A stretch of DNA of 64,000 bases, taken from assembly GCF_000421625.1 (NCBI RefSeq), contig NZ_ATXJ01000001.1, positions 310,001-374,000 of the forward strand. Reading direction: 5' to 3'. This DNA comes from Thermus islandicus DSM 21543. Lineage in GTDB: Bacteria > Deinococcota > Deinococci > Deinococcales > Thermaceae. Every line of letters begins with the position of its first letter. Position 1 is the stretch's first letter. The position numbers were made by a program, and so were the translations under genes. Below the pieces are notes generated by a model, which saw only the letters and a program-made list of their open reading frames with translations, ran no database searches and had not been told where the DNA came from. This document shows, piece after piece, positions 26,210 through 33,141 of the stretch.

Positions 26210-26218
26210 TTTCTTTTT

Positions 26219-26247
26219 AGGATAGCACACCTTGCCTCTGGAGGCAA
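26219..26247 (-). promoter_or_regulatory. promoter of riboswitch-antiporter transcript
   Basis: TTGCCT (26247-26242), 17 bases, TATCCT (26224-26219) on the minus strand places the transcript start right at the aptamer. The -35 box is one arm of a perfect palindrome, TTGCCTC-TG-GAGGCAA (26232-26247), which could be an operator or the terminator hairpin of the MutS-like genes upstream. Confidence 0.65.
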
Positions 26248-26252
26248 CACCC

Positions 26253-27725
26253 TCATGGGCTCACCTCTCCGAAGACCTGGCGTAGGAGGTCCTGTCCCCA
26301 GGCGGTGGGCTCGGGAGGCTCGGGACGGAGGCGGTAGGTGCGGCGGCCGTCCGAGAGGCGCTCGGCTTTGAGGAATAGGGCCTTGGGATCCCCCAGGAAG
26401 GCGACCGCCAAGGTGTAGAAGTGGGTGACGAAGGCCACCCGCACCCCGTGCTCCACCAGGGCCCGCACCACCTGAGCGCCCAGCTCCGCCCCTTCCGGTT
26501 CGTTGGTGGCCCCGAAGCTTTCGTTGAAAAGAAGGAGCGGCTTTCGGGACAGGTGGTTCACCAGATTGTCCATCCGCCGTAGCTCCTCCTCAAACTTTCC
26601 CGCTTCTAGGGCCCGGTCCTCTTCCCGCTTGAAGTGGGTGAAGATCCCATCCACCAGGCTGCTCTCAAAGCCCTCGGCCCCTACGAAGAGCCCGGCTTGC
26701 ATGAGGAGCTGGGCCAGGCCGAGGCTCCTTAAGAAGGTGGTCTTGCCTCCCCGGTTGGCTCCGGTGATGAGGATGGGGTTCTTGTCGTGCGCCTCTAGGT
26801 CGTTCCCCACCGCGCGCCCCTGCCTTAGGGCCAAGCCCACGTCGTAAAGGCCCTTGAAGGCTAGGCGCAGGCCCTCCGTCGGGGTAGGGAAGGTCACGGG
26901 AAGGCCTAGGGCCTTGAGCCGCTGGGCCAAGCGGGCAGCCCCCAGGAGGAAACCCACCTCGGCCCGCAAGGCCTCAAAAAAGCGGGCTACCTCCTCTACT
27001 GCGGCGGCCAAGGCCTTGGCGGCCTCGAGGATCCCCCGCTCCCGAAGCTCGCCGAGGATGCGGGCCCCCGCCTCGTCCCGGGGATGAAGGGTGAGGAGAT
27101 AGGTCTTGGGCCGAGGAGCAAAGGGCCGCCAAGGCTTAGGCCCCTCCGGGGGGAGAAGGGTATACCCTTGGCCACGGCCCTCCGGGTCCAGGCCCGCCGC
27201 CAACCAGACCCCCTTGGGGAAGCGGAGGCCCTCCAGGTGCTCCTCAGCCTCGCGGAAGAAGACAGGGGTTAAGACCTCCCGAAGCCGGGCCTGCAGGCCT
27301 CGGAAGGGAGGGCTCGTGAAGGCGGCGCCCTCGAGGTGGCGGAGGAGCTGCTTTAGCCCTCCGAGGAGGGCCTCCATACCCTTGATGGCCCCATACAGGT
27401 CGGGCCGATCCCGCCGGTAAAGGCCGTAGGCCTGCCGTCGCTTGGCCACCAGGGTTTCTCCGCACAGAACATAGATTGTTTCCAAGAGGGTCCGCTTCTC
27501 CAGGGCCTCCCGCACGGCCCCCTGGCGATAGAGGATTGTGGAGAGGTCCGAGGTGAGGCCCTGGGCTAGGACCTTCCGGGCCACCTCCTCCAGGTAGTTG
27601 TCCCCCTCCGCCATGGCCTCGAGGACCGCCTTAAGCCCTAGGTCCTGTTCCAAGTCCTCCCAGGCGAAGGGGAGCGGGAGGTTCAGCCGCAGATCCCGAT
27701 CGGGAAAAAGAAGCCCTACCCTCAC
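26253..27725 (-). CDS. MutS-like ATPase B (second of a coupled pair)
   Basis: The 490-residue protein has only the core (lever/clamp-like helices, about 100-260) and ATPase domains of the MutS superfamily. It lacks the N-terminal mismatch-reading and connector domains. The ATPase shows Walker A GANRGGKTT (about 320-328), Walker B LLLFNESF (about 396-403) with Asn where MutS has Asp, and a switch histidine in VTHFYTL near 431. The GTG start overlaps the stop of MutS-like A as GTGA, so equal production is likely. The pair may act as a heterodimer. Mismatch repair is not implied. Confidence 0.85.
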   Translation of the reverse strand: MRVGLLFPDRDLRLNLPLPFAWEDLEQDLGLKAVLEAMAEGDNYLEEVARKVLAQGLTSDLSTILYRQGAVREALEKRTLLETIYVLCGETLVAKRRQAYGLYRRDRPDLYGAIKGMEALLGGLKQLLRHLEGAAFTSPPFRGLQARLREVLTPVFFREAEEHLEGLRFPKGVWLAAGLDPEGRGQGYTLLPPEGPKPWRPFAPRPKTYLLTLHPRDEAGARILGELRERGILEAAKALAAAVEEVARFFEALRAEVGFLLGAARLAQRLKALGLPVTFPTPTEGLRLAFKGLYDVGLALRQGRAVGNDLEAHDKNPILITGANRGGKTTFLRSLGLAQLLMQAGLFVGAEGFESSLVDGIFTHFKREEDRALEAGKFEEELRRMDNLVNHLSRKPLLLFNESFGATNEPEGAELGAQVVRALVEHGVRVAFVTHFYTLAVAFLGDPKALFLKAERLSDGRRTYRLRPEPPEPTAWGQDLLRQVFGEVSP

Positions 27726-29278
27726 GGGCCACCTCCTGGGCGCCGCTTCAGGCGTTCGCTGAGAAGGGGATAGGTCAACCGGTACTTCTCAGCTAGGGCG
27801 AGGGCGTAAGTCCGGCCATCTGGGGGCTTCTCTTGAACGCGGAAGGTGCGGCGGGCAGGATCCAGCGGATCCACCTCCGCCACCAAGCTCTTGGCCCCAG
27901 GAAGACGGGCCAGTTCGTCCAGAAAGGTGACGACCACCGCTCGGCACCTCTTGGCCCGGATCCTCTCCAGGACGAACCGCCCGATGAGCCGGGCATCCGT
28001 TAAGGCGGCCGAGGCAAAGGGCTCGTTAAGGATGAGGAGTGAGCGCTCCGTGGCCCGCTCCAAAAGGACCCTGAGCCTATGGAGGTCCTCCTCCAGCTTG
28101 CTCCTCAGTTCCTCAGGGTTCTCCCGAACCTCAAAGTGGGTGAGGATGCGGTCGGGAAGGGAGAGACGGGCCTGTGCCCCCGGAACGGGAAGCCCAAGGG
28201 CAGCCAGATGGTGGACCTGGCCCACCATGCGGGCAAAGGTCGTCTTCCCTCCCTGGTTAGGCCCGCTGACTACCAGGATCGTAGCCCTGTCGAAGCGGAA
28301 GCTGTTTTCCACAGGCCGCTTACCCTGGCCCAACAACTTGGCTGCGAGAACCAGGTCAAAGGCCCTCTCGGCGAAGAAGGGGGGGTCCTCGGCAATCTCG
28401 GGATAGGTGAAGGGGAGGCCTGCCTCTCGCATAGGAGCGATGAAGTCCAGGTAAGCCAGGAAGAAGCGCGCCTCCTGCTCCAGCCGCAACAGGAAAGGAT
28501 CCACGAAGCCCGGGTGGCTCCGGACGAAGGCCTCCAAGAGGGCGAAGGCTTTGGGAAAGAGACGGGCCAGGTGATCCAGGATCCACTCCTCCACGTGATT
28601 GAGCCAAGGACCCGGCGGAAGAGCGGGCTCCTGCCAGGCGGGCAGGTTCGGGCCGAAGAATGGGCGAAAGGTCTCCACCACCCGCTCCCCGTAGTCGGGC
28701 TCTCCCCCATAAGCCCTCAGGGCCAGGCGGCCCTCGTGCACATGGAGGGTGTAACGCAGGGCGGCAAGGGCGGAGCGGACCTCCCTTAGGTCCCGCAGGA
28801 GCCGGATTAGATCGGGATTCTTCTGGTAAATCTCCAAATAGTCCCTATATCCTCGGAGGCCCGCCGAACCTGGGGGGTGACGAGCGAAGCCCTCCTCCAA
28901 GGCCCTAAAGGCCTCGAGGTAAGCCTCTACCCCCTGTAGGAAGTAAAGGCGCTTCTGCCAGGGGTGGCGGGCCTCTTTGGCCAAGCCCAAACGTTTCCGC
29001 AAAGCCTCCATAGCTTGAAAGAAGGCCCGGAAGGCCTGGGCCAAGGGCTGGGCCTCGAGGTCCCGAGCCACCTCTTGGCGGTGGACCACCGCATCCTTGT
29101 GCCCTAAGGGAGCGCGGAAGAAGGCTTCGAGATCCAGCCCCGGGTGGGAGGCAAAAAGGCTTACCTCCAGCTCATCTAGAAGGAGGTCTGGAAAGTAGAG
29201 CGGGTTCTCCCCCTCCCCCCTCGGGTCTAGGCCCTTATGGTCCAGCAGGCTCGGTCGGAGCGTCAAGGGGTTTTCCAT
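27722..29278 (-). CDS. MutS-like ATPase A, under a fluoride riboswitch
   Basis: The 518-residue protein has a long helical core (about 60-330) and a MutS-type ATPase at the end: Walker A SGPNQGGKTTFARM (about 337-350) and Walker B LLILNEPFAS (about 413-422), again Asn for Asp. In contrast to B, the segment where MutS has Thr-His reads VVTFLDELA (about 447), so the switch histidine is missing. The mismatch-recognition domain is absent. I start at ATG 29278, five bases after GGAGGT; a TTG at 29290 is in frame. From recall, mutS-like genes are among those linked to fluoride riboswitches; their job is unknown. Confidence 0.85.
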   Translation of the reverse strand: MENPLTLRPSLLDHKGLDPRGEGENPLYFPDLLLDELEVSLFASHPGLDLEAFFRAPLGHKDAVVHRQEVARDLEAQPLAQAFRAFFQAMEALRKRLGLAKEARHPWQKRLYFLQGVEAYLEAFRALEEGFARHPPGSAGLRGYRDYLEIYQKNPDLIRLLRDLREVRSALAALRYTLHVHEGRLALRAYGGEPDYGERVVETFRPFFGPNLPAWQEPALPPGPWLNHVEEWILDHLARLFPKAFALLEAFVRSHPGFVDPFLLRLEQEARFFLAYLDFIAPMREAGLPFTYPEIAEDPPFFAERAFDLVLAAKLLGQGKRPVENSFRFDRATILVVSGPNQGGKTTFARMVGQVHHLAALGLPVPGAQARLSLPDRILTHFEVRENPEELRSKLEEDLHRLRVLLERATERSLLILNEPFASAALTDARLIGRFVLERIRAKRCRAVVVTFLDELARLPGAKSLVAEVDPLDPARRTFRVQEKPPDGRTYALALAEKYRLTYPLLSERLKRRPGGGP

Positions 29279-29292
29279 GCCGACCTCCAAAA

Positions 29293-29315
29293 GCGAAAAC
29301 CCCTACCGGATCGCC
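29293..29315 (-). terminator. riboswitch-controlled terminator before MutS-like pair
   Basis: On the minus strand the aptamer's last bases CTACCGG pair with CCGGTAG four bases on, followed by GGGGTTTT. This is a typical intrinsic terminator that shares its left arm with the aptamer (29319-29313), so fluoride binding should prevent it and let the MutS-like genes be transcribed. Confidence 0.8.
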
Positions 29316-29362
29316 GGTAGGAGTCATCAGCCCAGTGGGCGGTTCAGGCGGACTCCATCGCC
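29316..29362 (-). promoter_or_regulatory. fluoride (crcB-type) riboswitch upstream of MutS-like pair
   Basis: Minus strand from 29362: GGCGATGGAGTCCGCC, TGAAC, CGCCC-ACT-GGGC, TGATGACTCCTACC. Compared with the copy at 26163-26209, the closing helix has GGAGTC/GACTCC instead of GGAGCC/GGCTCC, a compensatory change that supports the RNA fold. A -10-like TAAACT (29375-29370) lies just upstream; no good -35 box is visible. Confidence 0.93.
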
Positions 29363-29423
29363 TAGCCTTAGTTTAGCCCACGGGGACTCCTCCATCTAGA
29401 GGGCTCGGAGGGGAAGAAAGGGC

Positions 29424-29620
29424 GCGGTGGGCACCGATGGCGAGCACTCGGCCGTGGGGGTTTCGTTCCCTACAGGGTGTTCGCCCCCGGCCCCTAGGTC
29501 CCCCCAGGACTCCTGGGAAGGTCTAGAGAGCCTGCTTGGGGACCCTCTGCGGCCCCACCCCAACGCAATGCTGGTATCAACGCCCCTCTTCTCGCAGCGT
29601 ATGCCGAACGTGCCCACCGC
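29424..29620. other. possible structured RNA or small inverted-repeat element
   Basis: The 376-base gap between the riboswitch and tRNA-Ile has no gene I can support. It holds GCGGTGGGCAC (29424-29434) and its exact reverse complement (29610-29620). Nested inside are GGTCCCC (29497-29503) with GGGGACC (29538-29544) and an apical hairpin CCAGGA-C-TCCTGG (29504-29516). This could be a rod-like RNA of about 200 bases, similar in outline to 6S RNA, or a small mobile element. I cannot decide the strand. Confidence 0.35.
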
Positions 29621-29694
29621 TCCTCCCCTGGCTTGCCTTTCTCGTTCGCCCTTTACGAACTAGCGCGGAAAAGCCAGCCAGGTGGCGAGGTCTC

Positions 29695-29723
29695 TTGACG
29701 AGGCAAGCCCCCCTGGCTAAGCT
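29695..29723 (+). promoter_or_regulatory. tRNA-Ile promoter
   Basis: TTGACG (29695-29700), 17 bases, TAAGCT (29718-29723). Transcription would start about 9 bases before the mature tRNA. Confidence 0.7.
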
Positions 29724-29738
29724 AAGTTTTGCGTGCGG

Positions 29739-29815
29739 GGGCGATTAGCTCAGCTGGTCAGAGCGCACGCCTGATAAGCGTGAGGTCGGTGGTTCAAGTC
29801 CACCATCGCCCACCA
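29739..29815 (+). tRNA. tRNA-Ile (anticodon GAU)
   Basis: A complete 77-base cloverleaf. The acceptor stem GGGCGAT pairs with ATCGCCC, the D-arm contains AGCTCAGCTGGTCAGAGC, the anticodon loop is CTGATAA with anticodon GAT, and the T-arm has GGTTCAAGTCC. The discriminator A and CCA end are encoded. It is a single tRNA gene, not part of an rRNA operon here. Confidence 0.97.
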
Positions 29816-29827
29816 GCTCCAGGACAC

Positions 29828-29865
29828 AAAGCTTTCCCCCCACGCTACCGTGGGGGGAAAGCTTT
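29828..29865 (+). terminator. 17-bp perfect hairpin after tRNA-Ile
   Basis: AAAGCTTTCCCCCCACG, loop CTAC, then the exact reverse complement. The A-run on the left and T-run on the right make it a terminator on either strand. It lies 12 bases after the tRNA. On the minus strand it could also end the transcript of the PfpI gene at 29951-30454. Confidence 0.85.
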
Positions 29866-29950
29866 CGGGGGCCATTGGGTTCCATTTTGGAGTCTTCCCG
29901 AGACCCCTTAGTGACCCGGGCCTAGATGCCCCAGCCTCCGGTGGGGAACC

Positions 29951-30454
29951 TCAGGCCGAGCCCAAAAGCTTGAGGAAGGCCTCCATAAAGGCAGGAAGGT
30001 CCTTGGGACCCTGGGCGGTCACCAGGTTGCCATCCACCACTACCCCCGCTTCCTGGTAGAGCCCCCCGGCGTTTTCCAGGTCGTCCCGGATGGAGGGAAA
30101 GCCCGTGACCCTCCTCCCCCGGACCACCCCGGCGCTGATCAGCACCCAGCCGGCGTGGCAGATGGCGCCGAGGGGTCGGTTCCCCTCCGCCACCCGCCGG
30201 ACCAGGGCCAGCACCTCCGGGCTCCGCCTCAGGTAGTCCGGGGCGAACCCCCCGGGGATGAGGAGCCCCAAAAGCTCCCCCGCCTCCTTGGGGGCCACCT
30301 CGGCCTTCCAGGCCAACCCGGACTTGCCCCGGTACTCCCGGGCCTCCGGGCCGATGACAAGCGGGGCCAACCCCGCCTCCTGAACCCGGTAGTAAGGGTA
30401 GATCAGCTCCCGCTCGTCAAAGAGGTCCGCCAGCAAAATCCCGATGCGCCGCAC
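29951..30454 (-). CDS. DJ-1/PfpI-family protein
   Basis: The 167-residue protein has the glutamine-amidotransferase-like fold of the DJ-1/PfpI family. LGLLIPGGFAPDYLRR precedes the nucleophile elbow GAICHAGWVLIS with Cys-His, near residue 100. Members are deglycases, chaperones or, less often, proteases. The GTG at 30454 follows GGAGGT. It overlaps the 3' end of the NUDIX gene by 38 bases and is last in a minus-strand set that begins with the small membrane protein at 31943. Confidence 0.85.
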   Translation of the reverse strand: MRRIGILLADLFDERELIYPYYRVQEAGLAPLVIGPEAREYRGKSGLAWKAEVAPKEAGELLGLLIPGGFAPDYLRRSPEVLALVRRVAEGNRPLGAICHAGWVLISAGVVRGRRVTGFPSIRDDLENAGGLYQEAGVVVDGNLVTAQGPKDLPAFMEAFLKLLGSA

Positions 30455-31007
30455 GCCACACCTCCAGGAACTCCTTAAGGATATTCCCCGTGACCCCCCA
30501 GATGTCCACCCCCCGCCAGGGTAGGTGCCAGACCTCCCTTCCCAGGCGCACCTCGCCCCACGGGGTAACGCCGAGGAGCTCCTCCACGGGGGCCAGGAGC
30601 ACCTCCGCCACCTCCTCGGGGTTGGGCCGCAGGGGGGGAAGGTCTTCCCGGTAGACCACCACGGGCTGGATCAGGAAGCCCTGGGGGGAAAGGGCGGGGC
30701 TGAGGAAACCCAAAAGCTCCACCTCCCCTAACCCCACCTCCTCACAGGCCTCCCGCAGGGCGGCCTCCACCACCCCCTCCCCCGGTTCCACGACCCCGCC
30801 GGGGAAGCTCACCTGGCCCGCATGGGTGGGCAGGTGGGGGCTCCTCCGGGTGAGGAGGACCCGGGTCCCCAGAAGGGGTACGGCCACCGCAGCCAGCCGG
30901 AAGCCCTCAGGCGGCTCTAACCCCTGCGGCAGGCCCTGAGGGAGCGCCTCCTTAAGGCGCTCTCGGGGTCCAGACCCCTCTTGGCGAAAAGCCCCACCAG
31001 GTTCCAA
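30417..31007 (-). CDS. NUDIX hydrolase, CoA-pyrophosphatase-like
   Basis: A full NUDIX box GGVVEPGEGVVEAAL-REACEEVGL lies near residues 70-93. It is preceded by LLTRRSPHLPTHAGQVSFPG, which resembles the extra signature of NudL/CoA diphosphatases. The enzyme should cleave a nucleoside-diphosphate-linked substrate such as CoA. The start is uncertain: TTG 31007, with GAGGAGG just before it, overlaps mazG by 91 bases and is used here. The catalytic domain begins about 35 residues in. Confidence 0.8.
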   Translation of the reverse strand: MEPGGAFRQEGSGPRERLKEALPQGLPQGLEPPEGFRLAAVAVPLLGTRVLLTRRSPHLPTHAGQVSFPGGVVEPGEGVVEAALREACEEVGLGEVELLGFLSPALSPQGFLIQPVVVYREDLPPLRPNPEEVAEVLLAPVEELLGVTPWGEVRLGREVWHLPWRGVDIWGVTGNILKEFLEVWRAAHRDFAGGPL

Positions 31008-31513
31008 AGCGCCTCCTCGAGGTCCCCCCGCTCCAAGGCCCTCTTAAGCCCCTCCTCGTCCCCCTGGTCCAGGCCCCTCTTCTGAAGCTCGTACGCCCGC
31101 AGGAGGGTGGGCAGGGTTTTGGGCAGGCGGCAAGGGTCTTCCACCTTGCCCTCCTGGGCCTTCAGCTCGTCCCAGCGGGCCTTGACCTCCTCTGGGGTCT
31201 TGGCTTCGGCTTCCCCGAAGACGTGGGGATGGCGGCGGACGAGCTTTTCCACGATCCGCCTCTCCACCTCCCCGTAGGTGAAGGCACCCTCCTCCTCGGC
31301 GATGACGCTGTGGAAGGCCACCTGGAGGAGGACGTCCCCGAGCTCCTCGGCCATCTCCTGGGGGTTTCCCTGCAGAATGGCGTCCGCCGCCTCGCTGGCC
31401 TCCTCCAGAAGGTAGGGCACCAGGCTCTCGTGGGTCTGGGCCCGGTCCCAGGGACACCCCCCGGGACCCCTCAGGCGGCGCATGACCTCAAGAAGCCGCT
31501 CCATGCCCCCCAT
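30917..31513 (-). CDS. mazG: nucleoside triphosphate pyrophosphohydrolase MazG
   Basis: The 198-residue protein starts MRRLRGPGGCPWDRAQTHES and YLLEEASEAADAI, the Glu-rich metal-binding helix of MazG, followed by EELGDVLLQVAFHSVIAEEE, the second metal helix. It converts NTPs to NMPs plus pyrophosphate and helps remove damaged or excess nucleotides. It is shorter than the two-domain E. coli protein (263). It overlaps its upstream and downstream neighbours, suggesting one operon with the NUDIX and PfpI genes as a damage-control set. Confidence 0.87.
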   Translation of the reverse strand: MGGMERLLEVMRRLRGPGGCPWDRAQTHESLVPYLLEEASEAADAILQGNPQEMAEELGDVLLQVAFHSVIAEEEGAFTYGEVERRIVEKLVRRHPHVFGEAEAKTPEEVKARWDELKAQEGKVEDPCRLPKTLPTLLRAYELQKRGLDQGDEEGLKRALERGDLEEALWNLVGLFAKRGLDPESALRRRSLRACRRG

Positions 31514-31943
31514 TCTCCCTCAGGAGAAGCCCCCCTGCCAGGGAGAGGCCCACGAGGAGAAGGGAAAGAGGGTCCAGGGGGGCGGGCTCCAGGACCCAGC
31601 CCCCCACACCGGGCGCGGGCAGGCCCGTGGTGCGGGTCAGGAGGAAAAGGGCCAAGAGCGTCCCTACCAGATACCGCCCCGCCCGAAGCCACCGCGCCCC
31701 AAGCCGCTCCCCAAGGAGGGGGAGGAGGAGAAGGGAAAGGCCAAAGCCCAGCTCCAGGGCTAGGAGGAGCATGAAGAGAACCCCGTACCAGAACCCCGGG
31801 GCCGTCAGGGCCCATGCGGGGTCCTTCACCCGAAAGACCTCCCCGCAAAGCCCCCCGCCCAAAGGGGTATCCCCCAGGCCGAGAAGCTGCAGGAAGAAGG
31901 GCAAGACGAAGAATAGGGCGGCGAGACGAAGCACCTTCCCCAT
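31488..31943 (-). CDS. small integral membrane protein
   Basis: The 151-residue protein has four likely membrane spans (for example VLRLAALFFVLPFFLQLLGL and FWYGVLFMLLLALELGFGLS). No family is recognised. I start at ATG 31943 with AGGTAGG before it; the in-frame extension to 32018 has no ribosome site. It overlaps the start of mazG by 26 bases. A -10-like TATAAG lies at 31980-31975. Confidence 0.6.
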   Translation of the reverse strand: MGKVLRLAALFFVLPFFLQLLGLGDTPLGGGLCGEVFRVKDPAWALTAPGFWYGVLFMLLLALELGFGLSLLLLPLLGERLGARWLRAGRYLVGTLLALFLLTRTTGLPAPGVGGWVLEPAPLDPLSLLLVGLSLAGGLLLRENGGHGAAS

Positions 31944-32120
31944 CCTACCTGCTCCCCTGATCCCCAGGGAGGGCTTATACCCTTTAACCCTGCGGGGACT
32001 TTCTACCGGGACCCGCATGGGGTGGTATTACCCCAGCCCGGGATGGGTACATTTGTCCCCCCTGGCCTGGTTTAGGCTGGGGGTTGGGGTGGGGTCCCCT
32101 GCCCAACCCGGAGGTATGCG

Positions 32121-32720
32121 ATGCGGCGCTTCTGGTTTCTCCTACCCGTCCTCGGGCTCCTCGTGGGCTACCTCTTCCTCTTCCGGGGCAACCATGCCTT
32201 TTTCGGCACCCGCCTTTTAAACCCCAAGCCCGTAGACTTCGCCCTGGAAGGCCCCCAGGGAACGGTCAGGCTCCGCGACTTCCAGGACAAGCTGGTCCTC
32301 CTCTTTTTCGGCTACACGCACTGCCCCGACGTCTGCCCCACCACCCTCCTCGGCATCAAGCGGGTTTACGAGGGGCTTACCCCGGAGGAGCAAAGGCGGG
32401 TGCAGGTGATCTTCGTGAGCGTAGACCCCGAGCGGGACACCCCGGAGATCGCCGACCGGTACGCCAAGGCCTTCAACCCCGCCTTCCTGGGGCTCACGGG
32501 AAGGCCGGAAGTCCTCCAGGAGGTGGCCCGCACCTTCGGGGTGTACTACCAGAAAACCCAGTACCGGGGCCCCGGGGACTACCTGGTGGACCACACGGCC
32601 ACCACCTTCGTGATCCGGGGGGGGAAGCTGGTCCTCCTCCTGAGCGGGGATAAGCTGAACCTTATACAAAATCCAGGGTACCTTCCCCGGGTGGTGGCAG
32701 ACATTAGGGCGCTCTTGTAA
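32121..32720 (+). CDS. Sco1/SenC-family copper protein
   Basis: The 199-residue protein has an N-terminal membrane anchor (about 3-20) and a thioredoxin-like domain outside the membrane. FGYTHCPDVCPTTLLGIKRV contains the copper-binding Cys-x3-Cys, and the distant His lies in YLVDHTATTFVI. Sco proteins deliver copper to the CuA centre of cytochrome oxidase or reduce its cysteines. The ATG at 32121 follows GGAGGT by five bases. No oxidase genes lie in the window. Confidence 0.88.
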   Translation: MRRFWFLLPVLGLLVGYLFLFRGNHAFFGTRLLNPKPVDFALEGPQGTVRLRDFQDKLVLLFFGYTHCPDVCPTTLLGIKRVYEGLTPEEQRRVQVIFVSVDPERDTPEIADRYAKAFNPAFLGLTGRPEVLQEVARTFGVYYQKTQYRGPGDYLVDHTATTFVIRGGKLVLLLSGDKLNLIQNPGYLPRVVADIRALL

Positions 32721-32729
32721 GCTACCCCT

Positions 32730-33062
32730 ATGGCGGATTTCAGGGAGGTCTTGGCCAAGGCCAAGGAGGTGGCCGCTTCGGCGGCCCAGGAGGCGGAGAG
32801 GCGCCTCCAGGAGCTCAAAGGGAGGCTGGACCAGGACCAGGACGGCCGTCCGGACGTGGTGGAAAGGGCCTGGAAGGAGGCCGAGAAGGCCCTGCACGAG
32901 GCCAAGGCCCGCCTAGCCGAGTTGGACCGGGACCAAGACGGCATTCCCGACGGGCTAAAAGAGGTTGCCGAAAAGGCCCGGAGGGCGGCGGAAACCGCCA
33001 AGGCCAAGGCGGAGGAGGCGGCCCGCCTCCTTAAGGAGCGCCTGGGGAGGGGAGAGGGGTAG
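32730..33062 (+). CDS. charged helical protein with two Ca2+-loop-like repeats
   Basis: The 110-residue protein is mostly Ala/Lys/Glu/Arg helix, broken by two near-identical loops: DQDQDGRPDVVE near residues 34-45 and DRDQDGIPDGLKE near 69-81. Asp-x-Asp-x-Asp-Gly-x-x-Asp is the calcium-binding pattern of dockerin and thrombospondin-3 repeats. There is no signal peptide. It starts 9 bases after the Sco gene, so they may be cotranscribed. Whether it binds calcium in the cytoplasm is unknown. Confidence 0.6.
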   Translation: MADFREVLAKAKEVAASAAQEAERRLQELKGRLDQDQDGRPDVVERAWKEAEKALHEAKARLAELDRDQDGIPDGLKEVAEKARRAAETAKAKAEEAARLLKERLGRGEG

Positions 33063-33141
33063 CCCCACCGCGGCTTTACCCTGGGAAAACCGCGGGCCAG
33101 GTTCCTGTCCCCCAGGGGCGAGGGAAGGGACGGGGAAGCGG

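Noticed and set aside
29427-29663. Short open frames in the gap before tRNA-Ile
   Set aside because: They cross the inverted repeats and resemble no protein; an RNA or repeat explains the region better.
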